Assembly: GCF_009914055.1 (NCBI RefSeq)
Contig: NZ_CP028271.1
Span: forward strand, 2,046,001 to 2,110,000
DNA: 64,000 nt
Direction: 5' to 3'
Source of the DNA: Mixta intestinalis
GTDB taxonomy: Bacteria; Pseudomonadota; Gammaproteobacteria; Enterobacterales; Enterobacteriaceae
Position 1 is the first letter of the stretch, and each line of letters starts with the position of its first letter. A program made the translations under genes and the position numbers. Positions 51,220 to 60,756 of this stretch are shown piece by piece. The notes beneath the pieces are model-generated. The model was not told where the DNA came from and did not search any database. It worked only from the letters and a program-made list of their open reading frames with translations.

Positions 51220-52686
51220 TTAATCACCGAAACGGGGAAACTCCATATCGCGGTAACGTACAAAACGGGTGCGACGCGTCAGCTTGTAACCGAACCAGAT
51301 TATCAGGAATAGCGGAATGCCAATATAGGTAGCCGCCACGCCATACCAGTCGATAGTGTCACTCAGGAACGCCTCATAGTTCTGCCCAAGCGTGATAATC
51401 AGACAGAGAATAAAGGCAAAGATCGGCCCCAGCGGGAAAAAACCAGAGCGGTAAGGCAGATCCGCCAGGCTGTGACCCTGCGCTTCGTAGCCGCGACGGA
51501 AGCGGTAATGGCTGATAGCAATGCCGAGCCAGGCGATAAAGCCGGTCATCCCGGAGGTATTCAGCAGCCACAGATAAACCTGCTGATCGCCGAATTTTGA
51601 GGTCAGGAAGCAGAGCGCCGCTACGACGGTAGTAGCGTACAGCGCGTTGCGCGGCACGCCATTCTTCGACAGCTTCGCAAAAATGCGCGGCGCTTTACCT
51701 TCGCTGGCCAGCGTAAACAGCATACGCGTGGAGGCGTACATGCCGGAGTTGCCCGCCGACAGCACCGCCGTCAGGATCACCGCGTTCATCACCGCCGCCG
51801 CCGAGAGCAGGCCCGCGTGCTCAAACACCAGCGTAAAAGGGCTAACGCTGATATCTTTTATATCGTTACGCAGCAGGCTGGGATCGGTATACGGAATAAT
51901 CAGGCTGATAATCAGAATGGCGAAAATATAGAACAGCAGAATACGCCAGAAAACCTGACGCACCGCGCGCGGAATATTTTTCGCCGGATCTTCCGATTCG
52001 CCCGCGGCGATACCAATAAGTTCGGTGCCCTGGAAAGAGAAGCCGACGATCATCGCCACGCCAATCATTGCAGAGAAGCCACCGGCGAACGGCGCATCGC
52101 CAATCTGCCAGTTATGCCAGCCCGCATTTTCACCGCCGCGCAGAATGCCTATCATCATCAGTATTCCGATAACGATAAAAATGACCACGGTGGTGACTTT
52201 AATCAGCGAGAACCAGTATTCCGCTTCGCCGAAGCCCTTCACGGAGATATAGTTCAGCAGGAACATCAGCGCGAGGAACAGCGCGCTCCAGATCCAGCCC
52301 GGCGTGTCAGGGAACCAGTAACTCATCACCAGCTGTGATGCCACCAGGTCAACGGCGATAGTGACTGCCCAGTTGTACCAGTAGTTCCAGCCAAGCGCGA
52401 AGCCAAATCCCTCTTCGACATATTTGGCACCATAGGTGGAGAAAGAGCCGGAAACCGGCATGAAGGCAGCCAGTTCGCCCAGGCTGGTCATCAGGAAGTA
52501 AACCATCAGGCCAATAAGAACGTAAGAAAGCAGCGCACCGCCGGGGCCCGCCTGAGAAATCGTGGCGCCTGAAGCGACAAACAGCCCGGTGCCAATCGAA
52601 CCGCCAATAGCGATCATGGTTAAATGACGCGCCTTAAGCGCGCGTTTTAACCCTGGCTGCTGTGTTGTTTTTTTATCCTGAACCAT
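51220..52686 (-). CDS. lysP: lysine-specific permease
   Basis: 488 residues (E. coli 489), twelve-segment APC-family transporter. RHLTMIAIGGSIGTGLFVASGATIS-type start, GFSFQGTELIGIAAGESEDPAKNIPRAVRQVFWRI, and the NSGMYASTRMLFTLASEG region are characteristic. It imports lysine with protons and in E. coli also restrains the sensor CadC. The order lysP-yeiE is conserved with E. coli. In E. coli ArgP activates it; I cannot identify that site here. Confidence 0.95.
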   Translation of the reverse strand: MVQDKKTTQQPGLKRALKARHLTMIAIGGSIGTGLFVASGATISQAGPGGALLSYVLIGLMVYFLMTSLGELAAFMPVSGSFSTYGAKYVEEGFGFALGWNYWYNWAVTIAVDLVASQLVMSYWFPDTPGWIWSALFLALMFLLNYISVKGFGEAEYWFSLIKVTTVVIFIVIGILMMIGILRGGENAGWHNWQIGDAPFAGGFSAMIGVAMIVGFSFQGTELIGIAAGESEDPAKNIPRAVRQVFWRILLFYIFAILIISLIIPYTDPSLLRNDIKDISVSPFTLVFEHAGLLSAAAVMNAVILTAVLSAGNSGMYASTRMLFTLASEGKAPRIFAKLSKNGVPRNALYATTVVAALCFLTSKFGDQQVYLWLLNTSGMTGFIAWLGIAISHYRFRRGYEAQGHSLADLPYRSGFFPLGPIFAFILCLIITLGQNYEAFLSDTIDWYGVAATYIGIPLFLIIWFGYKLTRRTRFVRYRDMEFPRFGD

Positions 52687-52826
52687 ATTTAAACGCTGTA
52701 AATGGGTAAAAAATGAGGCCGCGATTGTAACAATTCACCCGGTCAAGTATAGCGATAACGGATCGTTATAAGTTACCTTCATGATGCGGCCCGGATTATT
52801 AGCAAAGGCGTCCGTCGCGCCGGGAC

Positions 52827-53693
52827 CTATTCCCGACAATAACTAAGGAATCGATTCAGCGCATTAGAGACATGCTTTTGCCGGTGATGAATACGATACA
52901 GCGTGCGCGACAGTTTCGGCAGTGGAATCGTCACCTCCACCAGCGAGCCGCTCTCCAGCTGCTCAGCCACCACGCGTCGCGACAGGCAGCTGACGCCCAT
53001 GCCGTGGCGTACCGCATGTTTGATCGCTTCGGAATTGCCCAACTCCAGCGCCAGCTGAAACTGCGGCAGATAGGACAGCAGCAGATAATCGACAATTTCC
53101 CGCGTGCCGGAACCCTGTTCGCGCAAAATCCAGGGGGCGGCGGCAAGGCTTTCCAGCGTCACCGGCTGGCGTAACAGTGGCGCATCCGGGGCGGTAAAAA
53201 CCACCAGTTCATCTTCCAGCCAGGGATGACTGACAATATCACTGACGTGACAGGGACCTTCAATAAGCCCTAAATCAACGCGGAAATCGGCTACCGCATC
53301 AATCACATCCTTGCTGTTGCCAACGCTCAGCTCCAGCGGCAAATGGGGATAATCACGACGCCAGTCAGCGATCATGCCCGGCAGCAGATAGTTGCCGATG
53401 GTACTACTGGCGTAGAGCCGAATCGCACCCTGATCCTCACGGAATAGCTGCTCGATATCGGCTGCCTGCTCCAGCAATGCCACCGCACGCGGATAAAGTA
53501 ATCGTCCATGTTCGTTCAGCACCAGCCGCTTGCCGACCCGGTCAAACAGCCGTACTCCCAGCTGTCCCTCCAGATCGGCCAGCGCTGCGCTAACCGCCGA
53601 CTGAGAAAGGGAAAGCAGCTGAGAAGCCTGCGTAGTAGAGCCGCTTTTCAGCACCTCGGTAAAAACAGCAATCTGCCGCAGCGTAATGTGCAA
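52827..53693 (-). CDS. yeiE: LysR-family regulator YeiE
   Basis: 288 residues, close to E. coli YeiE: MHITLRQIAVFTEVLKSGSTTQASQLLSLSQSAVSAALADLEGQLGV is the helix-turn-helix region and RLYASSTIGNYLLPGMIADWR begins the effector domain. YeiE is linked to sulfite/thiol stress and iron homeostasis in Enterobacterales and controls neighbouring yeiH in several species. Here a DUF1232 gene lies between it and yeiH. Confidence 0.94.
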   Translation of the reverse strand: MHITLRQIAVFTEVLKSGSTTQASQLLSLSQSAVSAALADLEGQLGVRLFDRVGKRLVLNEHGRLLYPRAVALLEQAADIEQLFREDQGAIRLYASSTIGNYLLPGMIADWRRDYPHLPLELSVGNSKDVIDAVADFRVDLGLIEGPCHVSDIVSHPWLEDELVVFTAPDAPLLRQPVTLESLAAAPWILREQGSGTREIVDYLLLSYLPQFQLALELGNSEAIKHAVRHGMGVSCLSRRVVAEQLESGSLVEVTIPLPKLSRTLYRIHHRQKHVSNALNRFLSYCRE

Positions 53694-53703
53694 GGTTTTT
53701 TCC

Positions 53704-54084
53704 TTATGCCATAAAATGATGGATGCACCAGAAAACTATCGCCAGCCAGATCAGCAGCACCGTTAATAAGCCAGCACGACCAAACAACCTTTTGCCCTGC
53801 TGTCGTTGCTGTTCTACCTGAGCTTCACAGCTCAGACGAACCTCGCGCGGCAGCAGGCGCAGCAGCAATATGATGCCGAGCGGCACGATGATGGCGTCAT
53901 CCAGCAGCCCCAGAACCGGGATAAAATCAGGAATGAGATCGATAGGGCTGAAAGCGTAAACGGCCAGCAGAATGACCAACAGTTTCAGCCATAGCGGCGT
54001 ACGCGCATCGCGAAAGGCGAACCACAGCGTCAGCGAATCCTTTTTGATCGGCCGCACCCAGCGCCGCATACTCTCAAACAACAT
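53704..54084 (-). CDS. DUF1232 (YkvA-type) membrane protein
   Basis: 126 residues. The DUF1232 core (LWFAFRDARTPLWLKLLVILLAVYAFSPIDLIPDFIPVLGLLDDAIIVPLGIILLLRLLP) contains the signature SPIDLIPDFIP and LLDD, with two membrane segments, then a third C-terminal one (LLTVLLIWLAIVFW). Function unknown. Absent from this place in E. coli. It is divergent from yeiH and 10 bp ahead of yeiE, so it may be co-transcribed with yeiE. Confidence 0.85.
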   Translation of the reverse strand: MLFESMRRWVRPIKKDSLTLWFAFRDARTPLWLKLLVILLAVYAFSPIDLIPDFIPVLGLLDDAIIVPLGIILLLRLLPREVRLSCEAQVEQQRQQGKRLFGRAGLLTVLLIWLAIVFWCIHHFMA

Positions 54085-54102
54085 CGTATACTCCGCGCTT
54101 AT

Positions 54103-54139
54103 ATCAATTATTTCGATTGATTATAAATATATAATCAAT
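54103..54139. promoter_or_regulatory. alternating dyads in the yeiH/DUF1232 divergent promoter
   Basis: ATTGATTATA (54116-54125) and TATAATCAAT (54130-54139) are perfect 10-bp arms around AATA. A further ATCAAT at 54103-54108 pairs with ATTGAT at 54116-54121. The T-N11-A symmetry is what LysR proteins bind; YeiE, encoded next door, is the likely ligand. The dyad could serve both divergent genes. Confidence 0.55.
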
Positions 54140-54194
54140 TTCTCTTTTAAGCCAGTGAAGGTGCACACTCTCCGTCAGTGACGGGAGACGAAGT

Positions 54195-55253
54195 ATGGCT
54201 GATGTAACGATAAACAAATCACTACCTACGCCGGGGCGTTATCTGCCCGGCCTGCTGTTAACCGGCGTGATTGCCACAGCTGCGTTGCTACTGGGCAATC
54301 AACCCAGCTTCACCGGCCTCGGCCTGAGCGCCCTGACACTGGCAATTGTGATTGGGATGGTGCTGGGAAACAGCCTTTATCCACCTCTGAGTACCTTTTG
54401 TGACAGTGGCGTTCTGCTGGCGAAGCAGCGGCTGCTGCGGCTGGGGATTGTGCTTTATGGCTTTCGCCTGACTTTCCAGCAAATTGCTGACGTGGGCGCC
54501 AGCGGCATTGTTATCGACCTGCTGACACTCAGCTCCACCTTTTTTCTCGCCTGCTGGCTGGGACAGCGCTGGCTAAAGCTCGATCGTGAAACCTGCTGGC
54601 TGATTGGCGCAGGCAGCAGCATTTGCGGTGCCGCCGCGGTACTGGCTACCGAGCCGGTGATTAAGGCGCAGACATCAAAGGTAGCAGTGGCGATCGCCAC
54701 GGTGGTACTGTTCGGTACGCTGGCGATTTTTATCTGGCCGTTGCTCTGGCCGCTGGCGCACCATTTCTGGCCAGCACTGAGCGCCGCGCAGTTTGGCATC
54801 TATACCGGCTCCACCGTGCATGAGGTGGCGCAGGTGGTTGCGGCGGGCCACGCCATCGCTCCACAAACAGAAAACGCGGCGGTGATCACTAAAATGCTGC
54901 GGGTGATGCTGCTGGCACCGTTTCTGCTGTTGCTCTCCGCACGGCTACGTCAGCTGGTTCCGCAACAGCAAGAGGGAAAACGCGCTCTCGCCTTCCCCTG
55001 GTTCGCCCTGCTGTTTATTGCCGTCGCGCTGTTTAACTCATTCCACCTGCTGCCCGCTCGCTGGATTGCGGCCATTGAGCAAGTCGATACCCTGCTGCTG
55101 GCGATGGCAATGGCCGCGCTGGGGCTGACTACGCATATCAGCGCGCTGAAGCAGGCTGGTATACGCCCGCTGTTGCTGGGGCTGCTGCTGTTTATCTGGC
55201 TGATGCTGGGCGGCGGCGCGCTTAACCTGCTGGTGCACCATTTCATGCCCTGA
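54195..55253 (+). CDS. yeiH: UPF0324 membrane protein YeiH
   Basis: 352 residues, about ten membrane segments; UPF0324 (PSE/YeiH) family. LGIVLYGFRLTFQQIADVG, CGAAAVLATEPVIKA and YTGSTVHEVAQVVAAGHAI are typical. In other bacteria the family is tied to sulfite or sulfonate transport; the substrate here is not proven. It is divergent from the DUF1232 gene, with a LysR-like dyad between. RBS GGGAGACGAAGT. Confidence 0.93.
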   Translation: MADVTINKSLPTPGRYLPGLLLTGVIATAALLLGNQPSFTGLGLSALTLAIVIGMVLGNSLYPPLSTFCDSGVLLAKQRLLRLGIVLYGFRLTFQQIADVGASGIVIDLLTLSSTFFLACWLGQRWLKLDRETCWLIGAGSSICGAAAVLATEPVIKAQTSKVAVAIATVVLFGTLAIFIWPLLWPLAHHFWPALSAAQFGIYTGSTVHEVAQVVAAGHAIAPQTENAAVITKMLRVMLLAPFLLLLSARLRQLVPQQQEGKRALAFPWFALLFIAVALFNSFHLLPARWIAAIEQVDTLLLAMAMAALGLTTHISALKQAGIRPLLLGLLLFIWLMLGGGALNLLVHHFMP

Positions 55254-55309
55254 GCGCATCAGTTATCATGACCTGTTTGCTCAGGCACGATCATCAACAG
55301 GAGAACGGC

Positions 55310-56170
55310 ATGAAATTTATCGGCGCTCACGTAAGCGCGGCGGGCGGCGTGGATCAGGCGGTAGTGCGTGCGCACGAACTGGAAGCCACGGCGTTCGCGC
55401 TGTTTACTAAAAACCAGCGGCAATGGCGCGCTGCGGCGCTCACGCCGGAAACCATTCGCGCGTTTCGCAACGCCTGCGAAAAATATGGCTACAGCAGCGC
55501 CCAGATCCTGCCGCACGACAGCTTTCTGATCAACCTTGGGCATCCGCAGGCGGAGCCGCTGGAGAAATCCCGTGCGGCTTTTATTGATGAGCTACAGCGC
55601 TGTGAGCAGCTCGGTCTGTCGCTGCTTAACTTCCATCCCGGTAGCCACCTTAACCAGATTGATGAAGCCGCCTGCCTGCGCCGCATTGCAGAATCGATCA
55701 ATATCGCGCTCGATAAAACCACCGGCGTTACCGCCGTTATTGAAAACACCGCCGGTCAGGGCAGTAATCTCGGCTTTCGTTTTGAGCATCTGGCAGCAAT
55801 TATTGATGGCGTGGAGGATAAATCACGCGTCGGCGTCTGCATTGATACCTGCCACGCTTTTGCTGGCGGCTACGATCTGCGCAGCGAGGCGGACTGCACG
55901 ACAACCTTTGCTGAATTTGAGCGTATCGTTGGCTTTCAGTACCTGCGTGGAATGCACCTGAACGATGCCAAAAGCGCTTACGGCAGCCGCGTTGACCGCC
56001 ATCATAGCCTGGGCGAAGGGAATATCGGCACCACCGTATTTAGCTGGCTGATGAAAGACAGCCGTTTCGATAACATCCCGCTGATTCTGGAAACTATCAA
56101 TCCCGATATCTGGAAGGATGAGATCGCCTGGCTGAAGTCGCAGCAGCGCGATCCGGCGCTCACGCAATAA
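55310..56170 (+). CDS. nfo: endonuclease IV
   Basis: 286 residues from ATG 55310 (CAGGAG upstream); an upstream in-frame start lacks similarity. AP endonuclease of base-excision repair. Zinc ligands are in MKFIGAHVSAAGG, NFHPGSHL, IENTAG, CIDTCHAF, LNDAKSAYGSRVDRHHSLGEG and LILETI. Length matches E. coli Nfo (285). In E. coli it is SoxRS-induced; no soxbox was identified. Confidence 0.97.
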   Translation: MKFIGAHVSAAGGVDQAVVRAHELEATAFALFTKNQRQWRAAALTPETIRAFRNACEKYGYSSAQILPHDSFLINLGHPQAEPLEKSRAAFIDELQRCEQLGLSLLNFHPGSHLNQIDEAACLRRIAESINIALDKTTGVTAVIENTAGQGSNLGFRFEHLAAIIDGVEDKSRVGVCIDTCHAFAGGYDLRSEADCTTTFAEFERIVGFQYLRGMHLNDAKSAYGSRVDRHHSLGEGNIGTTVFSWLMKDSRFDNIPLILETINPDIWKDEIAWLKSQQRDPALTQ

Positions 56171-56186
56171 GCATCTGTCACATACA

Positions 56187-56214
56187 AAAACGCCAGCCGC
56201 AGGGCTGGCGTTTT
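56187..56214. terminator. bidirectional terminator between nfo and fruA
   Basis: AAAACGCCAGCC (56187-56198) and GGCTGGCGTTTT (56203-56214) with loop GCAG; a 12-bp stem with A/T flanks on both sides ends nfo rightward and fruBKA leftward. Confidence 0.92.
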
Positions 56215-56231
56215 GCATGACGCAATATAAA

Positions 56232-57938
56232 TCAGGCTTTTACCAATTCCGATTCCGGGCGTTTCAGGATGGCGTAGGCGATACCCGCCAACAGCGTACC
56301 CACGATAATCGCCAGCAGGTAACCCAGCACAGGCGTAATCGCGCCGGGGATCAGCAGCACGAACAGGCCACCGTGCGGTGCCATCAGCTTCGCGCCGACC
56401 ATCATGGAAATCGCGCCGGTAACCGCACCGCCGATGATACAGCACGGCAGTACACGCATCGGGTCACGCGCCGCAAACGGAATCGCGCCTTCGGAGATAA
56501 AGCACAGGCCCAGCACAAGCGCCGCTTTGCCCCCTTCCTGCTGGCCTTTATTGAACTTCCTGCGTGCCAGCAGCGTTGCCAGGCCCATTGCCAGCGGCGG
56601 CACCATACCGGCAGCCATAATCGCTGCCATCGGGGCATAGGTTTGCGAACTTAGCAGGCCCACGCCGAACGCATAGGCAACTTTATTAATCGGACCGCCC
56701 ATATCGGCACACATCATGCCGCCAAGAATTGCGCCCAGCAGTACCGCGTTGCCGGTGCCCATGTTACCCAGCCAGTGGGTCAGGCCTTCCATGATTTTTG
56801 CTACCGGCGTACCCACAACATAAATCATCAGCAGACCGGTAATCAGGCTCGCCACCAGCGGAATTATCAGTATTGGCTTCAGCGCCTCCATACTTTGCGG
56901 CAGTTTTACCTTGTTGCTGAGGAACTTCGCCACATAACCGGCGATAAAACCGGCAATAATACCGCCGAGGAAGCCTGCGTTAACGCTGCTGGCCAGCATC
57001 CCGCCGATCAGACCCGGCGTCAGGCCAGGGCGATCGGCGATGGAAAAGGCGATAAAACCTGCCAGCACCGGCACCATCAGCGCAAAAGCGGTATCGCCAC
57101 CAATCTGCATCAGCGCCGCTGCCAGTGTCCCCTGCTCTTTAAATGCGTTAATACCAAAAGCAAAAGAAAGCGCAATTGACAGGCCACCCGCCACGACCAT
57201 CGGCAGCATATAGGAGACGCCGGTCAGCAGATGGCGATAGGCACCGGCCCGCTCCTTCTGCTGTTCACCCGTCTCTGCCGCACCAGGCTGACTGCCTTTC
57301 GGCTGATAAGGCCGGGCTTCTGCCAGCGCTTTATCAAACTCCTGCGCGGTTTTCTTCAGCGCCAGGCTGGTAGAGGTACGATACATCGGCTTACCGGCAA
57401 ATTTCGTCAGATCGACTTCAATATCCGCCGCAACGATCACCAGATCGGCCTCGGCCACTTCCTGCGGTGTAACAGGATTACCGGCACCAACGGAACCGCG
57501 AGTTTCTACTTTCACCCACCAGCCGCGTTTTTTCGCTTCGGTTTCAATCGCCTCTGCCGCCATAAACGTATGCGCCACGCCGGTTGGACAGGCGGTGATC
57601 GCCACAATGCGCTTCATAGCATTCGGGAGTGCAGTGTCGATGGACGCAGCGTTCGGTTCAGCAGCCGGAGCCTGCCAGGGTCTGGCTTCTGCTTTGGCCT
57701 GAGCCAACAACGCCTGCGGATCGCGTACTGCCTGTGCAGCATCGCCCAGCCATACCATTTTACCATTTAACGCATCGTCCGTTGGCATCCGGTCACCCAG
57801 TACAATGACCAGTTCGGCGTCGGCAGGATTTTCCACCAGCGTCAGGCCTGCGTTGCCCGCCGCGGCCGCGATAAGTTGTTTCGCCATATAGCCGGAGGCA
57901 AGCCCCAGCGAAGAGTCCGTCATCAGCAGCGTTTTCAT
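56232..57938 (-). CDS. fruA: fructose PTS enzyme IIB'BC
   Basis: 568 residues (E. coli 563). The N-terminal IIB' domain (about 1-100) is followed by IIB with the phosphorylation site ITACPTGVAHTFMAAEAI (Cys near 118) and a IIC membrane domain from about 235 with eight or more segments, including PGFIAFSIAD-type and GGMMCADMGGPINKVAYAF. It imports fructose as fructose-1-phosphate. Last gene of fruBKA. Confidence 0.97.
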   Translation of the reverse strand: MKTLLMTDSSLGLASGYMAKQLIAAAAGNAGLTLVENPADAELVIVLGDRMPTDDALNGKMVWLGDAAQAVRDPQALLAQAKAEARPWQAPAAEPNAASIDTALPNAMKRIVAITACPTGVAHTFMAAEAIETEAKKRGWWVKVETRGSVGAGNPVTPQEVAEADLVIVAADIEVDLTKFAGKPMYRTSTSLALKKTAQEFDKALAEARPYQPKGSQPGAAETGEQQKERAGAYRHLLTGVSYMLPMVVAGGLSIALSFAFGINAFKEQGTLAAALMQIGGDTAFALMVPVLAGFIAFSIADRPGLTPGLIGGMLASSVNAGFLGGIIAGFIAGYVAKFLSNKVKLPQSMEALKPILIIPLVASLITGLLMIYVVGTPVAKIMEGLTHWLGNMGTGNAVLLGAILGGMMCADMGGPINKVAYAFGVGLLSSQTYAPMAAIMAAGMVPPLAMGLATLLARRKFNKGQQEGGKAALVLGLCFISEGAIPFAARDPMRVLPCCIIGGAVTGAISMMVGAKLMAPHGGLFVLLIPGAITPVLGYLLAIIVGTLLAGIAYAILKRPESELVKA

Positions 57939-57954
57939 TATGTCTCTCCCGCTG

Positions 57955-58893
57955 TCAGTTAAAGGGTTTCAGGTCGACGCGTGCCATCATGGCGGCCAAC
58001 TGGGTACGATCGGTGATACCGACGTTGCTCTGGCTTACCGCCAGCGCAGCGACTGCTGTCGCCAGGCGCAAGGTATGCTCGCTGGATTCGCGCATCAGCA
58101 GGCCATAAATCAGCCCGCCTACCATTGAATCCCCGGCACCCACGGTGCTGACCACTTCACAGGCAGGCGGCCTGGCGATCCATTCACCGGAAGCGTTAAC
58201 CCACAGCGCGCCCTCTGCGCCCAGCGAGATCACCACATGAGCGATGCCCTGTTCGCGCAGCGCATGCGCCGCTTCAATCACCTCTTTCAGCGTCGGCAGC
58301 TTGCGCCCGGCCCAGATTTCCAGTTCGCGACGGTTGGGTTTTACCAGCCATGGCGCGGCTTTTAGCCCGGCGACCAGCGCTTCGCGGCTGCTGTCGAAAA
58401 TAATGCACGGGCAATGGGTGCGCAGTGCGCTCATCCAGCGGGTAAAGGCCTCCGGCGTCACGCCCGATGGCAGGCTGCCGCTGACGCAAACCATATCGAA
58501 CTGCCCCAGCCAGCTCAGCGAGTCTGCCGCAAAGCGCTCCCAGTCCTGATTACTGACCTCAAAACCGGAGAAATTAAGATCGGTAACTTCGCCATCCTTT
58601 TCGGTCAGCTTGACGTTAATGCGCGTGCGGCCCGGCACTACCTGAAAACGATTGGCGATACCCAGTTCGCTGAACAGGTGCTGAAAGCCATCCTGATTCT
58701 CTTTTCCCAGGAAGCCGCCGACGGTAACGTCGATGCCTAAATCCTTCAGAACCTTCGCTACGTTAATGCCTTTTCCTGCGGCATGCAGGCCGGTAGTTTT
58801 CACCAGATTGACTTCGCCACGCTCAATTTCCGGGCAGAAACCGACCAGGTCATAGGCCGGATTTAAGGTAATAGTTGCTACGCGTCTGCTCAT
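57955..58893 (-). CDS. fruK: 1-phosphofructokinase
   Basis: 312 residues, E. coli length. PfkB-type sugar kinase: TLNPAYDLVG at the start, GGFLGKENQDGF, VSGSLPSGV and the catalytic VVSTVGAGDSMVGGLIYG. It converts fructose-1-phosphate to fructose-1,6-bisphosphate. Overlaps fruB by 4 bp and precedes fruA by 16 bp. Confidence 0.97.
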   Translation of the reverse strand: MSRRVATITLNPAYDLVGFCPEIERGEVNLVKTTGLHAAGKGINVAKVLKDLGIDVTVGGFLGKENQDGFQHLFSELGIANRFQVVPGRTRINVKLTEKDGEVTDLNFSGFEVSNQDWERFAADSLSWLGQFDMVCVSGSLPSGVTPEAFTRWMSALRTHCPCIIFDSSREALVAGLKAAPWLVKPNRRELEIWAGRKLPTLKEVIEAAHALREQGIAHVVISLGAEGALWVNASGEWIARPPACEVVSTVGAGDSMVGGLIYGLLMRESSEHTLRLATAVAALAVSQSNVGITDRTQLAAMMARVDLKPFN

Positions 58894-60023
58894 GCTGCAC
58901 CCTCACCGAGGCCGCTGTTAATTGCCTCCTCAATTGCTTCCAGCGCCTGTTGCGCATCTTCACCGCTGGCGGTAAAGCGCAGGCGATGTCCTTTTTTCAC
59001 GCCCAGCGCGACGACCTTCATCAGGCTGCGTCCGTTAGCCGGTTTACCGCTGCCGTCGAGATTAGTAATCGTTACGTCGCAGTTAAATTTCTTAATAACG
59101 CTGACCAGCGCCGTACCCGGGCGGGCATGAAGACCATGCTCGTTACGGATGATAAATTCTGCTGTCAGCACGTCTGCCTGCTCGTTGACCTCGCTGGTCA
59201 GCAACGCCAGTACGCCTGCCGCGTCCGCTTTCAGCAGACGTTCAGCTTTTTGCTTCAGCAGCAGATCGCTCAGGTAGTTCAGCACCTGCAACGGCTTATC
59301 ATCCGTTACGGCAACGGTTACCAGCATCGCTGCCGTTTCGCCATCGACGTCAAAAGGTTGAGCCGCACGGCTTACCGCCACGGCGCTGCCGAGATTGCCC
59401 TCGGTGCTGTCGTTCAGCCAGATCCCCTGCCCCAGATTCAGCGGCTTCGCGCCGATAACCTGCGCGACAAAGCGCGCATCCACCGCGCCCGCCTGCTGAA
59501 GACGACCGGCGTTGAGCGCCTGTAGCGTCATCAAATCGCTGGCGTTAACCTCCACGGCGATCAGTGAAGTATCAAATTTAAATTCGCTGCCCTGCTTTTC
59601 ACCCATCAGCAGGCTGCGCAGCGTTTCCGCGGAATCCGTTGTTCTCAGCTCGGCGGCAACATCGTCATCGCTCAGGACGTGCGTCAGCTGACGCAGCAGC
59701 GCCAAATGCTCATCAGAACGTGCGGCAATACCGATCACCACATAAGCAGTCTGCTCGTCACCCCAGGCGATACCCTGCGGAAACTGAAAAACCTGTATGC
59801 CGGTTTGCAGTACCAGATCGCGGGTATCAGTAGTGCCGTGGGGAATAGCAATACCATTGCCAAGATAGGTTGAGGTCTGCTGTTCACGTGCGAGCATGCC
59901 GGTCACATAGCCTTCACCGACATTTCCAGCCGCCGTCAACGCAGCAGCAACCTGGCGAATCGCCTCTTCCTTATTGCTGGCCGTTTGGCCAGGATGGATG
60001 GCGCTAATATCAAGCTGGAACAT
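58890..60023 (-). CDS. fruB: fructose PTS diphosphoryl-transfer protein (IIA-M-HPr)
   Basis: 377 residues from ATG 60023 (E. coli 376); an upstream in-frame extension covers the operator region and is rejected. IIA domain with phospho-His in GNGIAIPHGTTDTRDL (about 60-70), a middle domain, and a C-terminal HPr-like domain with IRNEHGLHARPGTALV. It passes phosphate from enzyme I to FruA. First gene of the Cra-controlled operon. Confidence 0.96.
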   Translation of the reverse strand: MFQLDISAIHPGQTASNKEEAIRQVAAALTAAGNVGEGYVTGMLAREQQTSTYLGNGIAIPHGTTDTRDLVLQTGIQVFQFPQGIAWGDEQTAYVVIGIAARSDEHLALLRQLTHVLSDDDVAAELRTTDSAETLRSLLMGEKQGSEFKFDTSLIAVEVNASDLMTLQALNAGRLQQAGAVDARFVAQVIGAKPLNLGQGIWLNDSTEGNLGSAVAVSRAAQPFDVDGETAAMLVTVAVTDDKPLQVLNYLSDLLLKQKAERLLKADAAGVLALLTSEVNEQADVLTAEFIIRNEHGLHARPGTALVSVIKKFNCDVTITNLDGSGKPANGRSLMKVVALGVKKGHRLRFTASGEDAQQALEAIEEAINSGLGEGAA

Positions 60024-60045
60024 AGATCTCCTCTCCTGCTGAAAT

Positions 60046-60124
60046 TGAATCGTTTCAGCCGTATTGAGAAAAAAAGCGTTATCCCATGCCAACATTACTA
60101 CCGAGATAACGCTGAAACGTTTCA
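60046..60124 (-). promoter_or_regulatory. two Cra (FruR) operators of fruBKA
   Basis: TGAATCGTTTCA (60046-60057) and the perfect palindrome TGAAACGTTTCA (60113-60124) match the Cra consensus and lie 67 bp apart upstream of fruB. E. coli fruBKA also has two. Repression is relieved by fructose-1-phosphate. Bases 60125-60346 show no gene. Confidence 0.88.
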
Positions 60125-60346
60125 AGTAGTTTGGTGCACAGGTTTCTGGCGCGCAAGTTCTACATCAAACTACGTAGCATAATTTTGAACTGACGCACAT
60201 TTCATTTACTTTTTCGGAATAACCCCAATGCAGAAGCTGAAATGGTAGCTGAAACCAAAATGAAATTCGGATATTTTTTCAGCATGCTTCAGCTAAAAAG
60301 AAGAGGTGTAGCGAGAAGAGAAGAAAAGAGACCGGCCAGTACCGTA

Positions 60347-60601
60347 TCAGGGGGCAGTAGCCGCTTCCAGCGTAAGCAGCCAGGTTATCGCCTGCTCACG
60401 CGTTAAGGCGCACATCTCCGCAGAGGGTTGCAGGCTGGCACACACTTTGGGGCGCAACGGTGAACCAAAGATTTTACAGCGAAGATCCTCATCCAGCTGC
60501 ACGCAGGGCGTATTAGCCGGCTTGCCATGCGGCATACCGGGAATCGGCGATGAAATAGACGGTGCTGTACAGCAGGCTCCGCAGGCGGTGCGACATTCCA
60601 T
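60347..60601 (-). CDS. yeiW: cysteine-cluster protein YeiW (UPF0153)
   Basis: 84 residues from ATG 60601, preceded by GGGGAAAGG; an in-frame ATG ten codons earlier is possible. The YkgJ/UPF0153 pattern is clear: CRTACGACC near the start, then CVQLDEDLRCKIFG, RPKVCASL and MCAL. The eight conserved Cys probably bind zinc or an iron-sulfur cluster. Function unknown. The neighbouring transporter setB of E. coli is missing here. Confidence 0.92.
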   Translation of the reverse strand: MECRTACGACCTAPSISSPIPGMPHGKPANTPCVQLDEDLRCKIFGSPLRPKVCASLQPSAEMCALTREQAITWLLTLEAATAP

Positions 60602-60756
60602 ACCTTTCCCCTTGTGAAAACTGCGCGACAATAGCAGCCTGTCGCCTTAAATGCTATGCACTTTGCTAAAAATCGTCCGGGGATCTTGCCTGATCCCTCG
60701 CCCAGGCGTACTTTGTCGCGATTCTTCATTATTACGCCATTAAAGAGAGAGCTAAC

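Noticed and set aside
52740..52790. ATAACG/CGTTAT dyad as the lysP operator
   Set aside because: The arms are only six bases with a three-base centre and could not be tied to a promoter or a known regulator site.
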